Below, piece by piece: positions 1-11,738 of a stretch of 64,000 bases of DNA. Numbering within the stretch: the first letter of the stretch is position 1; the number at the start of each line of letters is the position of its first letter. Below the pieces are notes generated by a model, which did not search any database, was not told where the DNA came from, and saw only the letters and a program-made list of their open reading frames with translations. The DNA is taken from contig NC_044990.1 of assembly GCF_008728515.1 (NCBI RefSeq), positions 8,887,156 through 8,951,155 on the forward strand, given 5' to 3'. The position numbers and the translations under genes are program-made. This DNA is from Papio anubis. Taxonomy: Eukaryota > Chordata > Mammalia > Primates > Cercopithecidae.

Positions 1-1075
1 CACAAGACTACCAGTTAATTGTGGCAGTCACGGCACGAGATGCCTTGTCCTCCCCAACAACGCCTAGGAGGGTGCTGACAGCTAACCAGTGTTCTTCCAA
101 TTCTCAACTGTATGTGTGTCCAGGGACTCTGAGCTCAAGGTTCATTCTGATTTGGTGAGCTTACTAGGTAAGGGCTTAGAACAACAATCATAATTATATA
201 GTAAGGGACACTTCATAAAGTGAAAACAAGAAGAGAGGAAAGTAGCTTAAGAAATATATATATGTTTTTTATTGTGGGTAACTTATTTTAATTTTTGTAA
301 CACATTTGCTGCCAGGAGTCTAGTGTTGTAAATAGCAGTGGCATAAAAGAGAGAGGGAGAAGGAAGAGGATGATAAGATAAGGGGCACTGAAAGGAAAGA
401 TAAAGGGTTTAGTATGAGGTTACTTGCTTCCCTAATTTCCAAGGCCAGACCTGCATTTCAAGGCATTGCTATCTTTAAGGAAGTTGGTTTACAATTACAT
501 GTCTTTCGTAAGCTGTTGCTTTGGGGTCCAGGATATAGGCTCAAATTACTGTATTTCTACTGGAAGTGAGACCAATGGAAGCTAAGCAAAAGTGCATATT
601 TATTCAGGCAGTATTTGATGAGCTAGGCAGTCTCCAATGAGCTAGGCAGTCTCCTGAACTTCTTTATTATATATTTCCCTGCCTGTTAGCCGGCTATAAG
701 TTATAAGATGTTAAAGAAAAGTCAACTAGAATATGCTATGGAATTAACAACAAACCATTACCTTTTCACCAATTATTAGTAGATTTAGATTCGATGATGA
801 ATAAGTAAGAAACATGATATCGTGTCAGTCAATGGGAGCCCCATAATTTCCATATAGAAGGGCATTGGGGGGTGGAGGGTCACAATTTTCTTGGAAGGAC
901 CAGGAGTTAGGGGATGTCCGCAGGTGGTGTTTTCATATGGAGCACATCATTTTTACTTAGATTGGATACTTATTTGGAGTGGTTGAGGGCTAGCTGATGC
1001 AGATTACAGGAGGAACCTAAGATTTTTAACAAACATTGTTATGTTAGATATGGGGGTCTTTTTAAAACACCATTT
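1..1075. other. Unique AT-rich non-coding DNA
   Basis: I recognise no gene or interspersed repeat here. A 19-bp tandem duplication at 618-655 is listed separately. Short A/T runs occur around 250-300. Confidence 0.6.
618..655. repeat. 19-bp direct tandem duplication (2 copies)
   Basis: The unit atgagctaggcagtctcc plus one base occurs at 618-636 and again at 637-655. The copies differ only at the last base (a versus t), so the duplication looks recent or slowly diverging. Confidence 0.9.
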
Positions 1076-1078
1076 CTA

Positions 1079-1100
1079 TAGGTTGGTGCAAAAGTAATAC
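1079..1100 (+). mobile_element. Mariner (Hsmar1/MADE1-type) terminal inverted repeat remnant
   Basis: taggttggtgcaaaagtaat matches the terminal inverted repeat of the Hsmar1 mariner and its 80-bp MITE MADE1. The sequence after 1100 no longer resembles the MADE1 stem and no partner inverted repeat is visible. It is therefore a one-ended relic, or a chance match to a short motif. Confidence 0.6.
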
Positions 1101-2098
1101 TTTCTAGATAAAGCAAAATTTAAAAATATATCACTTCTGAAAAAATGGAAAGTTTTCAAACTGTCAATTTCCGTACTTCCTCCTCTTATTTTGAACATCA
1201 TTGGTATGGTTTTGTGCACTAGTAAGCAATATAAGGGGAAAGCTAAGTATCTGGAAATCCTAATTGAATCTGACATGCTATGTGTGTAAACCTGGAGCTG
1301 CTTGACAGTCTGCAGAACTGTATTTCTTATATCAAATGTCAATAAGACTGCCTATTTAAAAATCTCTCCATAATTACCTGCCAGAGTGTCCATGTTAGTC
1401 ATTCCTTGGGTCTAGTCACTCAAGACCCTGTTAGGATGCTATGTTGGAAGAAGAACACCCATTATTTCCCGTTAATAAATTAGTATACATTTTATTATCA
1501 CATTACCTAGCCAGTCACTGCCAGATCCTGAAGGAATGAGATATAGGATGTGTAAGTCTGGATAGAAGACAAGTGACTAGAAAATTGCAAAGCAGTGAGC
1601 TGCAAGGGAGGGTATCAGTGTAGAGGGGACAGAGGGCATCAGAGGGTCTGGGGGCTTGGGAGAAAGATCAAAAGAGAGGGCCCAGAAGATGAAAACCCAA
1701 TTTATAGAGTCACTATTTTGACTATGGCCAGTTGTATGTTTTTAGCATATAGTAAGGATTAAATTTAGCTTAAGCTAACATGTAACAGTTGTTGCTTAAG
1801 CGGGAAAGAACGTTATTTCTCTTATGTTCTGGAAGTTCAGAGGCAGTTAGTTCTCAGTTAGATGGTACTCCAGAGTGTCTGGAGAACCCAAACCTTGTCA
1901 ACTTTATTTTTCGTCTCATGCATAATTTTCACTCTCTAGGCCATTTCATGGCTCTGGATAGCTGCTGGAGCTCTGTTCCATTGCCTTTACATTCTCACCA
2001 ACAGAAGAGAAGAAGCAGAAGCAAAGGACACAATTTATCTCTTCCATTTCCACTTATGTTCTTACTGGCCAGAACTTAGACATGGACTCTTAAATTTC
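1101..2098. other. Unique non-coding DNA
   Basis: No repeat or gene recognised. The 96-codon open frame at 1789-2079 has no recognisable domain and runs up against the Alu that follows. Confidence 0.55.
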
Positions 2099-2107
2099 GC
2101 TGCAGGA

Positions 2108-2402
2108 GGCCAAGCACAGTGGCTCACACCTGTAATCCCAGCACTTTGGGAGGCCAAGGCGGGCGGATCACAAGGTCAGGAGTTCGAGACCAGCCTGACC
2201 AACATGGTGAAACCCTGTCTCTGCTAAAAATACAAAAATTAGCAGGGCATGGTGGCACACGCCTATAGTCCCAGCTACTCAGGAGGCTGGGGCAGGAGAA
2301 TCGCTTGAACCCGGGATGGAGGTTTCAGTGAGCTGAAATTGTGCCACTGCATTCCAGCCTGGGTGACAGAGCAAGACTCCATCACAAAAAAAATTTTTTT
2401 TA
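2108..2402 (+). mobile_element. AluS SINE, plus strand, with target-site duplication
   Basis: This is a full-length dimeric Alu. It starts at ggccaagcacagtggctc, has the A-rich linker near 2228-2238 and ends in an A/T-rich tail near 2386-2402. The block gagaccagcctgaccaacatgg is of AluS type. The 9-bp duplication gctgcagga flanks it at 2099-2107 and 2403-2411. It is not translated; the open frames across it are spurious. Confidence 0.95.
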
Positions 2403-2411
2403 GCTGCAGGA

Positions 2412-3650
2412 GAAATTGGAAAATGTAGTCTTTATTTTGGGTGTCCATGTGCAAAGCTGAAATTGTGAGTTCCATTACTATGGAAAGGGGGAGAAAGGCT
2501 ACTGGGAGACATGAGTCTCTACCATGGGATTACAGCCCCCATCTAAGCTGGTCCCACTGTTGGGGATCACCATGCTTCATCATCTCTACTGATTTTAGCC
2601 AGTGCTGGCCAAAAGTCTATGATTTGTGTCAGTGAGGAGCAAGACTAGGGAGCCTATGAGTGACTAGCAGAGGCGGCAGGTTGCCAGGGGGAGCCAGGAC
2701 ACACAGAGATGTGGCAGTCAGTGGTGGAGAGAGGGCCAGGATCCCTGGGAGACTGAGAAAAGAAGCAACACTGCGGCAACCTCCTGGAGTTTAACTAGGC
2801 GGGGATACCCTGGGAACCCAGAGACTGGGACGGGGAGGGGGACTTTGCCGCTGATCAGGATCTACCTCAGACCTTAGGGTGAAGAAAGCAAGTGAAACAC
2901 TGGCTCCAACAGTTAACTTCAACAAGTCTCAATTTAAAGAGCAGTTCTTTCCATGTGTTTGGGTATCATTTGGGCAGGATGTAGAGAAGAACTTTCCATC
3001 TCATGAGAAAATGTATCTGTTCTCTGCTTGGGAAACCTGATGGTGATTTAATTATCCCCAATTGAATATTAGCAGCAGGTGAGGTTTGAACTGCTGCTCT
3101 TTTAACTCTGCCAGGTATTAACATCAAAGCCTCCTTGGACTTTGTTACTGTGTTCCACACGCTGGCTTTTCCATTCCACTGTCTTTCTTCCTTTTATGCA
3201 TAAAAACTAAAGACATGGAGTTATTTCAAAGTTACGATCTGAAAAATTAGCGTTCTCATGGTAACAATAATTTATTTCCCTATTTTCTATGTCCTATTCT
3301 AAGATTTTGCAATTAGCAGGATAATTGGAAATTTAAAATACCATGGTCAATATGACCAATTTAATGGATTTTTTAATATGTAAAATTGTAGATGTCCTAA
3401 TTCTATAGCTTTTAGTTCTTTATAGCTTTGTTATTTCCCTTGCAAGGGTTTTGTCTTAATATATATGAGAGTTTGTAATAGTCATGCCTACAAACATCAA
3501 TGTTACTCGTGTTTTACACTAACAAGCAAGCATTCAAAAGATGAGATTAGCACTTTACAATATACATGACTGAAAGAATGTTGGTGATGTGAATAATATT
3601 ATTTGCACTTAATGGCTTTTGTTTCCATTATCAGAGGACACGGATTATTA
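2412..3650. other. Unique non-coding DNA
   Basis: No gene or confident repeat. The part around 2640-2870 is G-rich and purine-rich. Open frames are at most 66 codons and show no domains. Confidence 0.5.
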
Positions 3651-3659
3651 CTTTTGCAG

Positions 3660-4135
3660 CTGTAGGTAGTATATTTCTAGTAGGACAGTGCCTTGGGCAC
3701 AGCATGTGGTAGGCTACAAAGATTGCTAGGTGTCTACCCCACTGTCCATTCTAGACTCTTACTTTTGTATCAGAAGCCTGATGGGGAAAGGATGACATTT
3801 CCCAGCCTCTGTTGTAGCTAGGTGCAGCTAAGGGCTAAATCCTGCCCAGTGAGATTAAGAGGAAGCCTCCGAAATGAGTGAGGGAATGCTCTTCTTTCCT
3901 TTTCTTTCTTCTTGTCACCTGGAAGGCAGATCTTTGGTCAGGAAGTAAGGCACTAAGGTTTTGGTGAAATAGCAAAGTGGAAGCAGCCTTGATTCTAGAA
4001 GACCGGGAGGTGTCTGTATTAGTCCTGAAGGCTAACTCTGGCTTTTCAGCTGAGAGAGAAATTGTCTGTCTTGTCTAGGCTACTATTATTTAGTCTTCCC
4101 ACAGTTAGGCACCCAGGATGAATTCTAACTGATAG
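3660..4135 (+). mobile_element. Probable ancient MLT1-like (MaLR) LTR, plus strand
   Basis: The block around 3800-3870 (catttcccagcctctgttg, then tagctaggtgcagcta) and the end near 4110-4135 (ggatgaattctaactgatag) resemble the middle and 3' end of old MLT1 LTRs, which usually close with a 'taactgatac/taatac' motif. Divergence is high and the left boundary is a guess. Confidence 0.4.
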
Positions 4136-4139
4136 ACTG

Positions 4140-5684
4140 GGATTCAGGAACTTGGAATGGAGGATGCAAATCAGAGGTAGCAAGGAGCCAGACATCTTCT
4201 ATTCTGGAAGTTGCAGGTTCACGTGGGAATTACATAGTGTTAAATCAAACTAAATTTGGGCTTTAGAGGCCTCTGTGGGAGTCCTATGTAAAGAACTACA
4301 ACCTAGCTTAGTCCATACACAAACTGAAAACCTAACTTAGGAGTATATTCTGGTAACAAAGAGCTAAAAGTCTCAGCCAATCACAGAAGCCAAGCTTCAG
4401 TCAATTCCTTGTAGCCAGATGTTCAAACTGGGTTCCAACAAGGCAAATGCCAAGCTGAAACCAGTCCAGCTCTCTCTGTACCTCACTTCTATTTTCTGTA
4501 CATCATTTCCTTTTTCCTGTCTATAATGTTATCCAGCCACTTGGCAGTTCTAGAGTCTCATTAAACTCTCCTGGTTGTAAGAGTTGCCTGATTCTTGAGT
4601 TGTCCCTTGCTCAATTAAACTGTGCTAAATTTAATTTGTCTAAAGTTTTTCCTTCAACAATGGTCATCTGCCAAGCTTCTAGACCAAGGGGTATTATTCA
4701 ACTTTGTTGAGACTGGAAATCTTGAGTACGTACACAAAAGTTGCTTTTGAATGAATAAATAAGCAAAGGAGTAAACAAAATGAAGAAGTTTTGTTTGAGG
4801 TGGCAGGTGTGAATGGAATGATTTGTGCTCAGTAAGCCAAAAATGCATGAAAAAAACTCACTTTGGGCACTTAAAAATTAATTTTGAATTCATGATGGAT
4901 GAACATACTTCAGAGTGATTCAAATATATTAGATTCTAATTCTAATGTATTAAAATATTCTTAAAATGATCTATAATTTAACCCATCAGACATGGTAGTG
5001 AGCACTTATGGGCCCAGCACTATATTGGGTACATAGGGGGGAATGTTTAAAAGTAGTTTCTCCTTTATGATGTCTGACATATGGCAAGGGGCTGCAGAGC
5101 CTTACTTCTGTTCTCACACCCAAGGGGTTGTGTTGTGGGTATGTGGGGAGTAAGCCAAGCAACGACATCAACAATGTGTGTCTCCATACTTTATGTATCT
5201 CTCTCTCTCAATCTGCCCTGACCGGTATAGTCCATATACTCTCTCCCAGTATGGAGAATAAAGAAGGTATCTGTAAGGCCCAAAGGAATAAATCTCCAAT
5301 GATGGAATGTTAGGCATGTTGATTAATAAAGTGCACATAAGCAGCAAACTAGTCTGGCTCTGCCTAAATGGGTAGTAATAAAGGTGGTACTCTACTCTTC
5401 CTTGAATGTCTTTTCTACACTGCTGTGAACCTAAATCTTCTTCACTGATGATCCAACTACCCGGTGTCTTTGGAGCTCTAGATAGCCAGAATGGGGCTAA
5501 TAGGCATTCAGGAGTCATCTGAAGGAACTCTGAACCACTCCTGGAACTATCTCAGGAGAATGCTAACAAGATTGTTTCAGACTTTAGGGATTTTCGTTTC
5601 ACACGACTTGGATTGAGGGAACTGCGGAAAGATACTAACATCAAATTGGTCAGCCCATTGGTGTTAGGATGAGACTAAGAGTGT
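4140..5684. other. Unique AT-rich non-coding DNA
   Basis: No recognisable gene. Open frames of about 60-116 codons between 4650 and 5520 overlap on opposite strands and have no domain, so I treat them as chance. Confidence 0.5.
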
Positions 5685-5692
5685 CTCTAAGT

Positions 5693-6199
5693 CAGTACTG
5701 TTCAATAGTACTTTCTGCAATGAAAGGAATGTTTTATATCTGTGCTGTCCATTGCATATAGCTATTGAGTACTTGAAATGTGGCTAGTGCAACTGAGGAA
5801 CTGAATTTTTTCATTTAATTTAATTTAATTTTTATTTATGTATTTGTTTTGAGACAGAGTCTCAGACTCATGTCCCCCAGGCAGGAGTGCAATGGTGTGA
5901 TCTCTACTCACTGCAACCTCCACCTCCCAGGCTCAAGCAATTCTCCTGCCTCAGCCTCTCAAGTAGCTGGGATCACAGGCACCCACGACCACGCCCAACT
6001 AATTTTCATATTTTTAGTAGGGATGGGGTTTCACCGTGTTGTCCAGGCTGATCTCGAACTCCTGACCTCAGGTGATCTGCCCACCTCAGCCTCCCAAAGT
6101 GCTGGGATTACAGGAATGAGCCACCACGCCCAGCCTATTTAATTTTAAATAATATAAGCAGCTGCATATGACTAATAAGTACCATATTGGATAGCACAG
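5693..6199 (-). mobile_element. hAT-type nonautonomous DNA transposon split by an Alu
   Basis: The left end cagtactgttcaata and the right end tattggatagcacag are imperfect 15-bp inverted repeats. The interior carries the characteristic 'ctattgagtacttgaaatgtggctag' block in two short parts. The flanks ctctaagt (5685-5692) and ctctataa (6200-6207) share the first five bases of an 8-bp hAT-style duplication. An Alu has inserted in the AT-rich centre (5837-6135). I know this family by sequence but will not commit to a MER number. A second copy lies at 19635-19865. Confidence 0.75.
5837..6135 (-). mobile_element. Alu SINE, minus strand, inside a hAT element
   Basis: The reverse-complement Alu reads gagacagagtctcagactc at 5851 and ends cacgcccagcc at 6135. 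Its A-tail lies in the TTTAA/TTTA-rich stretch at 5808-5850. The frame through it (5849-6142) gives the familiar Alu pseudo-peptide and is not a gene. Confidence 0.93.
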
Positions 6200-6207
6200 C
6201 TCTATAA

Positions 6208-7942
6208 TTTTTTTATTCCTAGCTATCATAAATACTTCTGGAGAGCGAGGGCTTAAAATCATATCCAAAGGAGAATGCTGAGGTCGGCCAGGAAAAATGC
6301 TGCCAAAATGAGTGGTCACGCACGAGAGGTGATGGCAAGGAATTTGCTGAGTACAGAGGGCAGGCTCGGGCCAGAGAGAGACAAGGCCATACCGAGAAGC
6401 TGAGAGCAGAGTCCCTAGTGGGACACACAGGACCACTATGGATTTTTCATAGCTCCTGACTTATATTTGATTGCCTCGGGCTTTTTAGAAGGTCCGGCCC
6501 TAAGTCCAAAACAAAGTGAATCAGATTGGTGATAGAAAGAGAAGATAAGACCACATGTCAGAATGCCCACTGCTAATTCATCTGCTGATATTTAAATACC
6601 AACACACATGTTTAAATAAAATTCAGTTTTTTTCTAATATGTCATTTTTTTGGTCTTTCCATAGGGTCTATTTTCCCCTGGTGTGAGAATTTTATTTGGC
6701 TATGGGAATTAAAAAAAAAAAAAAACACCAAAAAAGAAAGCTTGCAATTAAATCAAAGACATTTTCGGTTCAAAGTATTTGTAATTGCACCTAAATATTT
6801 ATGAGTTAACTTTCTCTTCTTTAAAATAACAAAGTATGTGCAACTCTATTTTTAAAAAATTCATCAGAAAGTCCACCTGACTGTGACTGGCATTTTCTGT
6901 TGCCCTGGAGACAGGCTCAAGACTCTGCTCCATTGTTTCAACTTAATGGGACAATACAATAGTCTAGTGTCTTTGGGATCCCGCTGTTTCCTGTGTCTTT
7001 AAATTTATCACTATAGATACTGAGTACAATTAACAAAGACTTTGGAAGGAGGAATCCTGAGAGCATTTGACATCACTGAATCATGCCTTTCTAGTTTTTC
7101 TCAATGTGAGGCTTTCTTTAGAATTGTAGGAAAAAAAAAAAAAATTGGAGAAAACGTAACCACACAGGGAGCTGGTCTTTGAAAATCCTTAAAGTGAAAG
7201 GAGTCCTCTATAAGAATTCTTTTTTCTCAGCCAAGACTCAGAGCGGCTACGTTACTGGGGATCAGGACTTCGGGGAAGAGAAAAAACATCAATGCTACTT
7301 CAGCCTTATACTTGTTAGATCAGAAGTGGTTTTTATCCTTCCCCAAAAGGCTCATATTTATGCATATTGCCCACGTCTACACGTGGCAAGAGAGGAAAGC
7401 CTAAGATTGATTATAAGGGATTATGTCACTGGAGGTGGGGTGGAGGCAAGAGAGCCAATCCTGTACATGCAGAGTGTGATTGGCAGACAAGTCGGCCTAT
7501 CTAGCTGTGGTGGAGAAAAACCATTCAGGGTAAGTATTCACCACTGTGGAGAACTCTGATTTTGCTAGCCCATTTTCTGGGTCTTACTATGCAGATCACT
7601 TGGGTAATGGATGAATTGGAAGCACATGAGAAAGGATGGATTGATTTATACTGTAAAGGGGCAGAGACTCACTCTATGCTAATCCCCGCTCCCAATACTA
7701 TACATTAAATCAGAATCTCTGCGATTGAGGCAATGCTGTTTTTGCATTGGAAGAGCCCCTCAAATTATTATTATATTAATTTCCAGTTAAGGGCCATTGC
7801 CCTACTGGGTGCAACCATGGACTCAGCCAGATTTGAAGGTTTATTCAAATAGGCCTTCAAAAGCATGTGTAAGAAAAGGTAGGACAACAGTGTGTATAGG
7901 GGTCAGGCGCAAGGGATTTGGCAGTCAGAGATCATAAAGAGT
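6208..7942. other. Unique non-coding DNA with a candidate exon
   Basis: No recognised repeat apart from A-runs at 6709-6725 and 7131-7144. The stretch 7231-7529 is open in one frame, is preceded by a strong polypyrimidine-AG and is followed by gtaagt. No known protein is recognised in the 126-codon frame at 7179-7559. Confidence 0.5.
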
Positions 7943-8256
7943 AGCCACCGGGGCAGTGGCTCATGTCTGTAATCCCAAAACACCTTGGGAAGCCCAGAAG
8001 GGAAGAACACTTGAAGCCAGAATTTCAAGACCCGCCTGGGCAACATTTTGAAACCCCCATCTCAAACAAAACAAAACAAAACAAAACAAAACAAAAAAAT
8101 TAGCTGGGCACTGTGGTGAGCACCTATAGTCCCAGCAACTTGAGAGGCTGAAGTGGGAGAATCATTTGAGCCGGGGAAGCCCAGTGGTGATCGTGCCACT
8201 GCACTCCAGGCTGGGCAACAGAGCAAAACTCTGTCCAAAATAAAAAAAAAAAAAAA
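7943..8256 (+). mobile_element. AluJ SINE, plus strand, with expanded AAAAC linker
   Basis: An old, diverged Alu (gccaccggggcagtggctc start, gcctgggcaacattttg left arm). The linker between the two monomers has grown into an (AAAAC)n microsatellite at about 8064-8097. The A-rich tail runs from about 8238 to 8256. Confidence 0.93.
8064..8097. repeat. (AAAAC)n microsatellite in the Alu linker
   Basis: About six tandem caaaa units lie between the left and right Alu arms, an example of a microsatellite born from an Alu A-rich linker. Confidence 0.95.
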
Positions 8257-8285
8257 GGAAAAAGAAAAAAAGAAGGTAGCTATAG

Positions 8286-8826
8286 TGAGATAGGAATTCA
8301 GTGCGACTAGTTTCCCAGACACAGGTGACAAGATCCCACTGATAAAACAGGACGCAGTAGAGAAGCCAGCAAAAACCCAGCAAAACCAAGAGGGCAAGGA
8401 AAGCAACCTCTAGTCATCCTCATTGCTCATTATACACTAATTATAATACATTAGCATACTAAAGGAACCTCCCACCAGCACCAGGACAGTTTACAAATGC
8501 CATGGCAACTTCCTAAAGTTACCCTACATGATCCAAAAGGGGAATTACCCTCAGTTCCAGGACCTCCCCACCTCTTTCCCAGAAAACATGAATAATCCAC
8601 CCCCTGTTTAGCATCTAATCAAGAAGTAACCATAAGTATAGTCAGTCAAGCAGCCCCCAGTGCTACTCTGCCTAACGGGTAGCCACCTTTTTATTCCTTT
8701 ACTTTTTAAGTAAAACTCAGTTTCACTTTACTCTATTGGCTCACTCTTGAATTCTTTCCTATGTGAAGCCAAATACCCGTGTGGCCTCCTGGGCTGAGTC
8801 CCAATGTGGGGGTTTGCCCTGTGACA
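8286..8826 (+). mobile_element. Solo ERV1-type LTR with perfect 4-bp target duplication
   Basis: This is a 541-bp element beginning tgagataggaattcag and ending gtttgccctgtgaca, so it has the 5' TG and 3' CA of an LTR. The flanks are identical: atag at 8282-8285 and 8827-8830. A 4-bp duplication is typical of class I (gammaretrovirus-like) endogenous retroviruses. There is no internal gag, pol or env sequence, so recombination between the two LTRs probably removed the provirus. A palindromic tgccatggca motif lies near 8500. The polyadenylation signal region near 8706 (aagtaaa) appears decayed. It resembles a MER61/MER4-group LTR in memory, but the family is unconfirmed. Confidence 0.88.
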
Positions 8827-8837
8827 ATAGTATAGAA

Positions 8838-9012
8838 CATCATTACTCACAGCGGGGTCTGCGGTCCCGTGGTTTCAGTGTCACCTGGGAGCTCATTAAA
8901 AAATGCAGAACCCTGGGCCATGTCTCAGACCTGTGGGGTCGGAATCCACATTTCAACAACATCCCCAGGTGATTCATGGCAATGTGCACATTCAAGTTTG
9001 AGAAGCACCAGC
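8838..9012 (+). mobile_element. MER5A-type hAT-Charlie MITE
   Basis: The order cacctgggagctcattaaaa, aatgcagaaccctgggcc, ggaatccacatttcaacaac, agtttgagaagcacc follows the MER5A/Charlie nonautonomous pattern. It is diverged and the left end is unclear next to the solo LTR. Confidence 0.7.
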
Positions 9013-9021
9013 CTGGTGGGA

Positions 9022-9312
9022 AAGGTGGTCTAGGACCTCCATTCAAATTCTGCCTTTGCCAATTTCCAGCTGTGGCAGAGACACAGAAGAGGGAAGATTG
9101 TGAGGTCAGGCTGCCCACTTCACACACTACTGGTGTCCCACACATGCGAGCCTACGGTCAAGATGTGTGCACGCTTTTAGCTTCCTCATCTGTATCCTGC
9201 AGACAACAATACGCCTACAACACTGGGTTGTTATGAGAATAATAAATCCAAATAAAGCACTTATCTGGAAAGTGGCAAGCGCTCAATAAACGCAAGATGC
9301 TAGTGATTTTTT
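9022..9312 (+). mobile_element. MIR SINE, plus strand, interrupted
   Basis: MIR core-type blocks are visible: aaattctgcctttgccaatt, cttcctcatctgta near 9183, and the 3' end gcaagcgctcaataaacgc near 9278. The sequence at about 9080-9170 does not fit MIR and may be an insertion or heavy divergence. Confidence 0.65.
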
Positions 9313-9325
9313 CTTTAGATGGTAT

Positions 9326-9480
9326 GATGTTGGACAAGACTGTCAACCTCTCTGGACCTCAGGTTCTGCAGTGACAACATAAGAACAATGATAACTAGTC
9401 CCTGGCCTGTGGGACTGTGTGGTGTGTGCTGTGTGGTCTGTAAACCTCTACAGAGATGATGATGCTGTTATCAGCAGCCT
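9326..9480 (+). mobile_element. MIR SINE fragment, plus strand
   Basis: caacctctctggacctcagg followed by a degenerate 'aataataactagtccctggc' block is the MIR central region. This second MIR lies head-to-tail with the one at 9022. Confidence 0.6.
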
Positions 9481-9484
9481 GTCA

Positions 9485-11722
9485 GAGGAAGAAGGATAGG
9501 TGTGAAGGTGACTCGTGCAGCCACTCCTGGCAAGAAGGCAAAACTCGCCACTGTGGGAGGAAGCCCTGACCCGTGCTTGGGCCACTGAGGTTTTTCTGCC
9601 GCTCAGTGAAAATCAGACCACCCGCAAATATGTGACAAGGTGAAAGGTCAGTGGGCTCATGTCACCCTGTCCTTTGTCTTATTCTCTCCACCTCCACCTA
9701 GGGACTGGACTAGACCGCCCGAGAAGGGACATTTGCTTAGTGGCTGCTGGGTGAACAACTTTACAGGATTCTGGCCGGTGTGAAACAAGAAGCAGCGCGG
9801 GTTTTCTACCCCGCAGCTTGCCTCAGAGTCCCCCAAGACTTCCCTTGCTTTTTTGTTTCACTCCTCTCTTCTTCTGACATATCCAGTCCCTTTGTAGTCT
9901 TGACTTTCCTCTGAGGGTGCTGCCAAGTGTATATGGGATACATTTCATTATTTGCGGGACTATGAGACACTCACTTCCTGTGGCTTGTTTAGTACCTGAG
10001 GGGCAGAAAAAATGACCCTAGATTTGCTGCTGCTGCTGCTGGGGAGACTTTGAAGGTTTCTGCAGCGAACATCTCCTTCTTTGTCTATCACAGCTCTGCT
10101 GGACAGAAGCACTGTGAGTCTCAACCCTAAGCGCCCTGTCAGGGCGAACATGTGAATGCAGCCACTACTGGAAGCCCCAAGAGGCCCCTCAAAAATCTGC
10201 CTAAGAAAATGCCTCCTTTTGGAAGGAAAGTGATCCATGTGGATCCTCACCCCGCTCACTGGTTTTTTTCCTGGTGCTCTGCCACCACTTGCCTTTGAGA
10301 ACTGAGTCCACAGCATCTCTTTTTTTGTCTTCCTGCTCCTCCAAAACAGCCTCCAAAACAGGATGTGTGTCCCGCATCCTCTAAACTTACAGTTGCAAAA
10401 TTTAAGACTCAGGTCAACGCTTGAGAATTGTAAGCTCTGCCAAGCAAGGCTTTGCATTTCCCTTTAATAACGTGTTGCCGCATCTAGAACCATCCATAAA
10501 ACCTCTGACAGCAAAATGCCCACCTCACAGAGATCCACGTAAAATCTGAGTTTTAGCCAGAGCAGAAATGCCAGCCCTGACCCTGATCCCTGGTCAGAGT
10601 CATCTGTCTCCTGATGGAGACCCTAAACCCTTCCCTGCCCTGCCCTGCCTGAGCTGTCTTATTATTTTTCGAGCTGGGTGAAGGACTCTTTCTGCCTCAG
10701 GAACAATATTAGTTACTGTTCAGGATAATGCACATTTGTGGTGCTCCAAGATACTATGTAATAATGCCCTGATGCTCTCTGGGAAGACAGTTCTGAAACT
10801 GACTCAACTATTTACTACTTCATGTGGAGAGGACTAGATTGCTCAGTGTATAGAAGTAGCACCCCTCTGGTTTCAATGACCGGGTGCCAGTAGCTTCCTC
10901 CCTGCTGGGCAGTTGCAGATCCTCTTCCTTTTCAGAAAGCAAGGATGGCACAGCACGTTGGGAGAGTTGGTTCTGTAGCAGGCCATCCATCTGTGTGTGT
11001 AGGTTGGTCTCTCTAGCATCTTCTAAGGGGATTCCATGTCAGGAGGCGAGTTATCCGAAGGAAGGAGGACCCTCGTGACTTTGTGCCCAAGTTGATGACC
11101 TGGAGCAGCTGACTGGCCCCCATTTGCCAGGGTGGGGTTAGCTTTGCGATCCTTCCCATGCTGCTGGTGACCCTGGCCCTGGTCAGTCCGGTGAGCAGCG
11201 CTGCCGTCCTGATCAGCGGGGAGGGGAGGCTCAGGTTCCATCCCCGTGGAGCATCTCAGGCTGCTCTGAGACAGTTTTGTCCCTCAAAACAAAAGTGTCC
11301 CTTGATTTAAAAGAAAATGCTGGTCCCAACTCCTTAGTTCACTCTTTGTGGGTAACAAGCCTCCCATTCACTGTCCAGAGGGTCTCTTTCTCTGGGGCCT
11401 CAGAGAAGGCCTCATTGTTAGAAGACTAGAAAACGGCAACGTGGGACAGTGAGGCCCCGCGCTGCAAGCGCTCATGGCATTTGAATAGTTGGAAACAAGC
11501 CCCTCCCTCTCCCCCAAGAGAGACTTGCTCAGGTTTGAGACTCCAAAGCTTTTTTTTCTTTTGTGATGTAGACTCTTGACTGTAGACTGTGTCATCAGTG
11601 TTTTCTCAGACTAGGTGAAAAATGGCTGCAATAAAAACAAGGCTTGGCTTTCCTTGTTTATGATATTCCCCTGCTCCCAGACACAAACAATTGTCTTCAA
11701 AACCCTAAGACAGAGTTACATA
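9485..11722. other. Unique non-coding DNA
   Basis: No gene or confident repeat. The longest frame (9960-10457, minus, 165 codons) contains a poly-Ser run read from a (CTG)n-like stretch at 10028-10040 and no recognisable domain. Small cctgc repeats occur at 10634-10650. Confidence 0.5.
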
Positions 11723-11738
11723 AAGAATAGGGAATCAA

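Noticed and set aside
9960..10457. 165-codon minus-strand open frame in unique DNA
   Set aside because: Contains a poly-Ser run from a short CTG-like repeat and no recognisable domain or splice support. Frames of this length are expected by chance in 64 kb.
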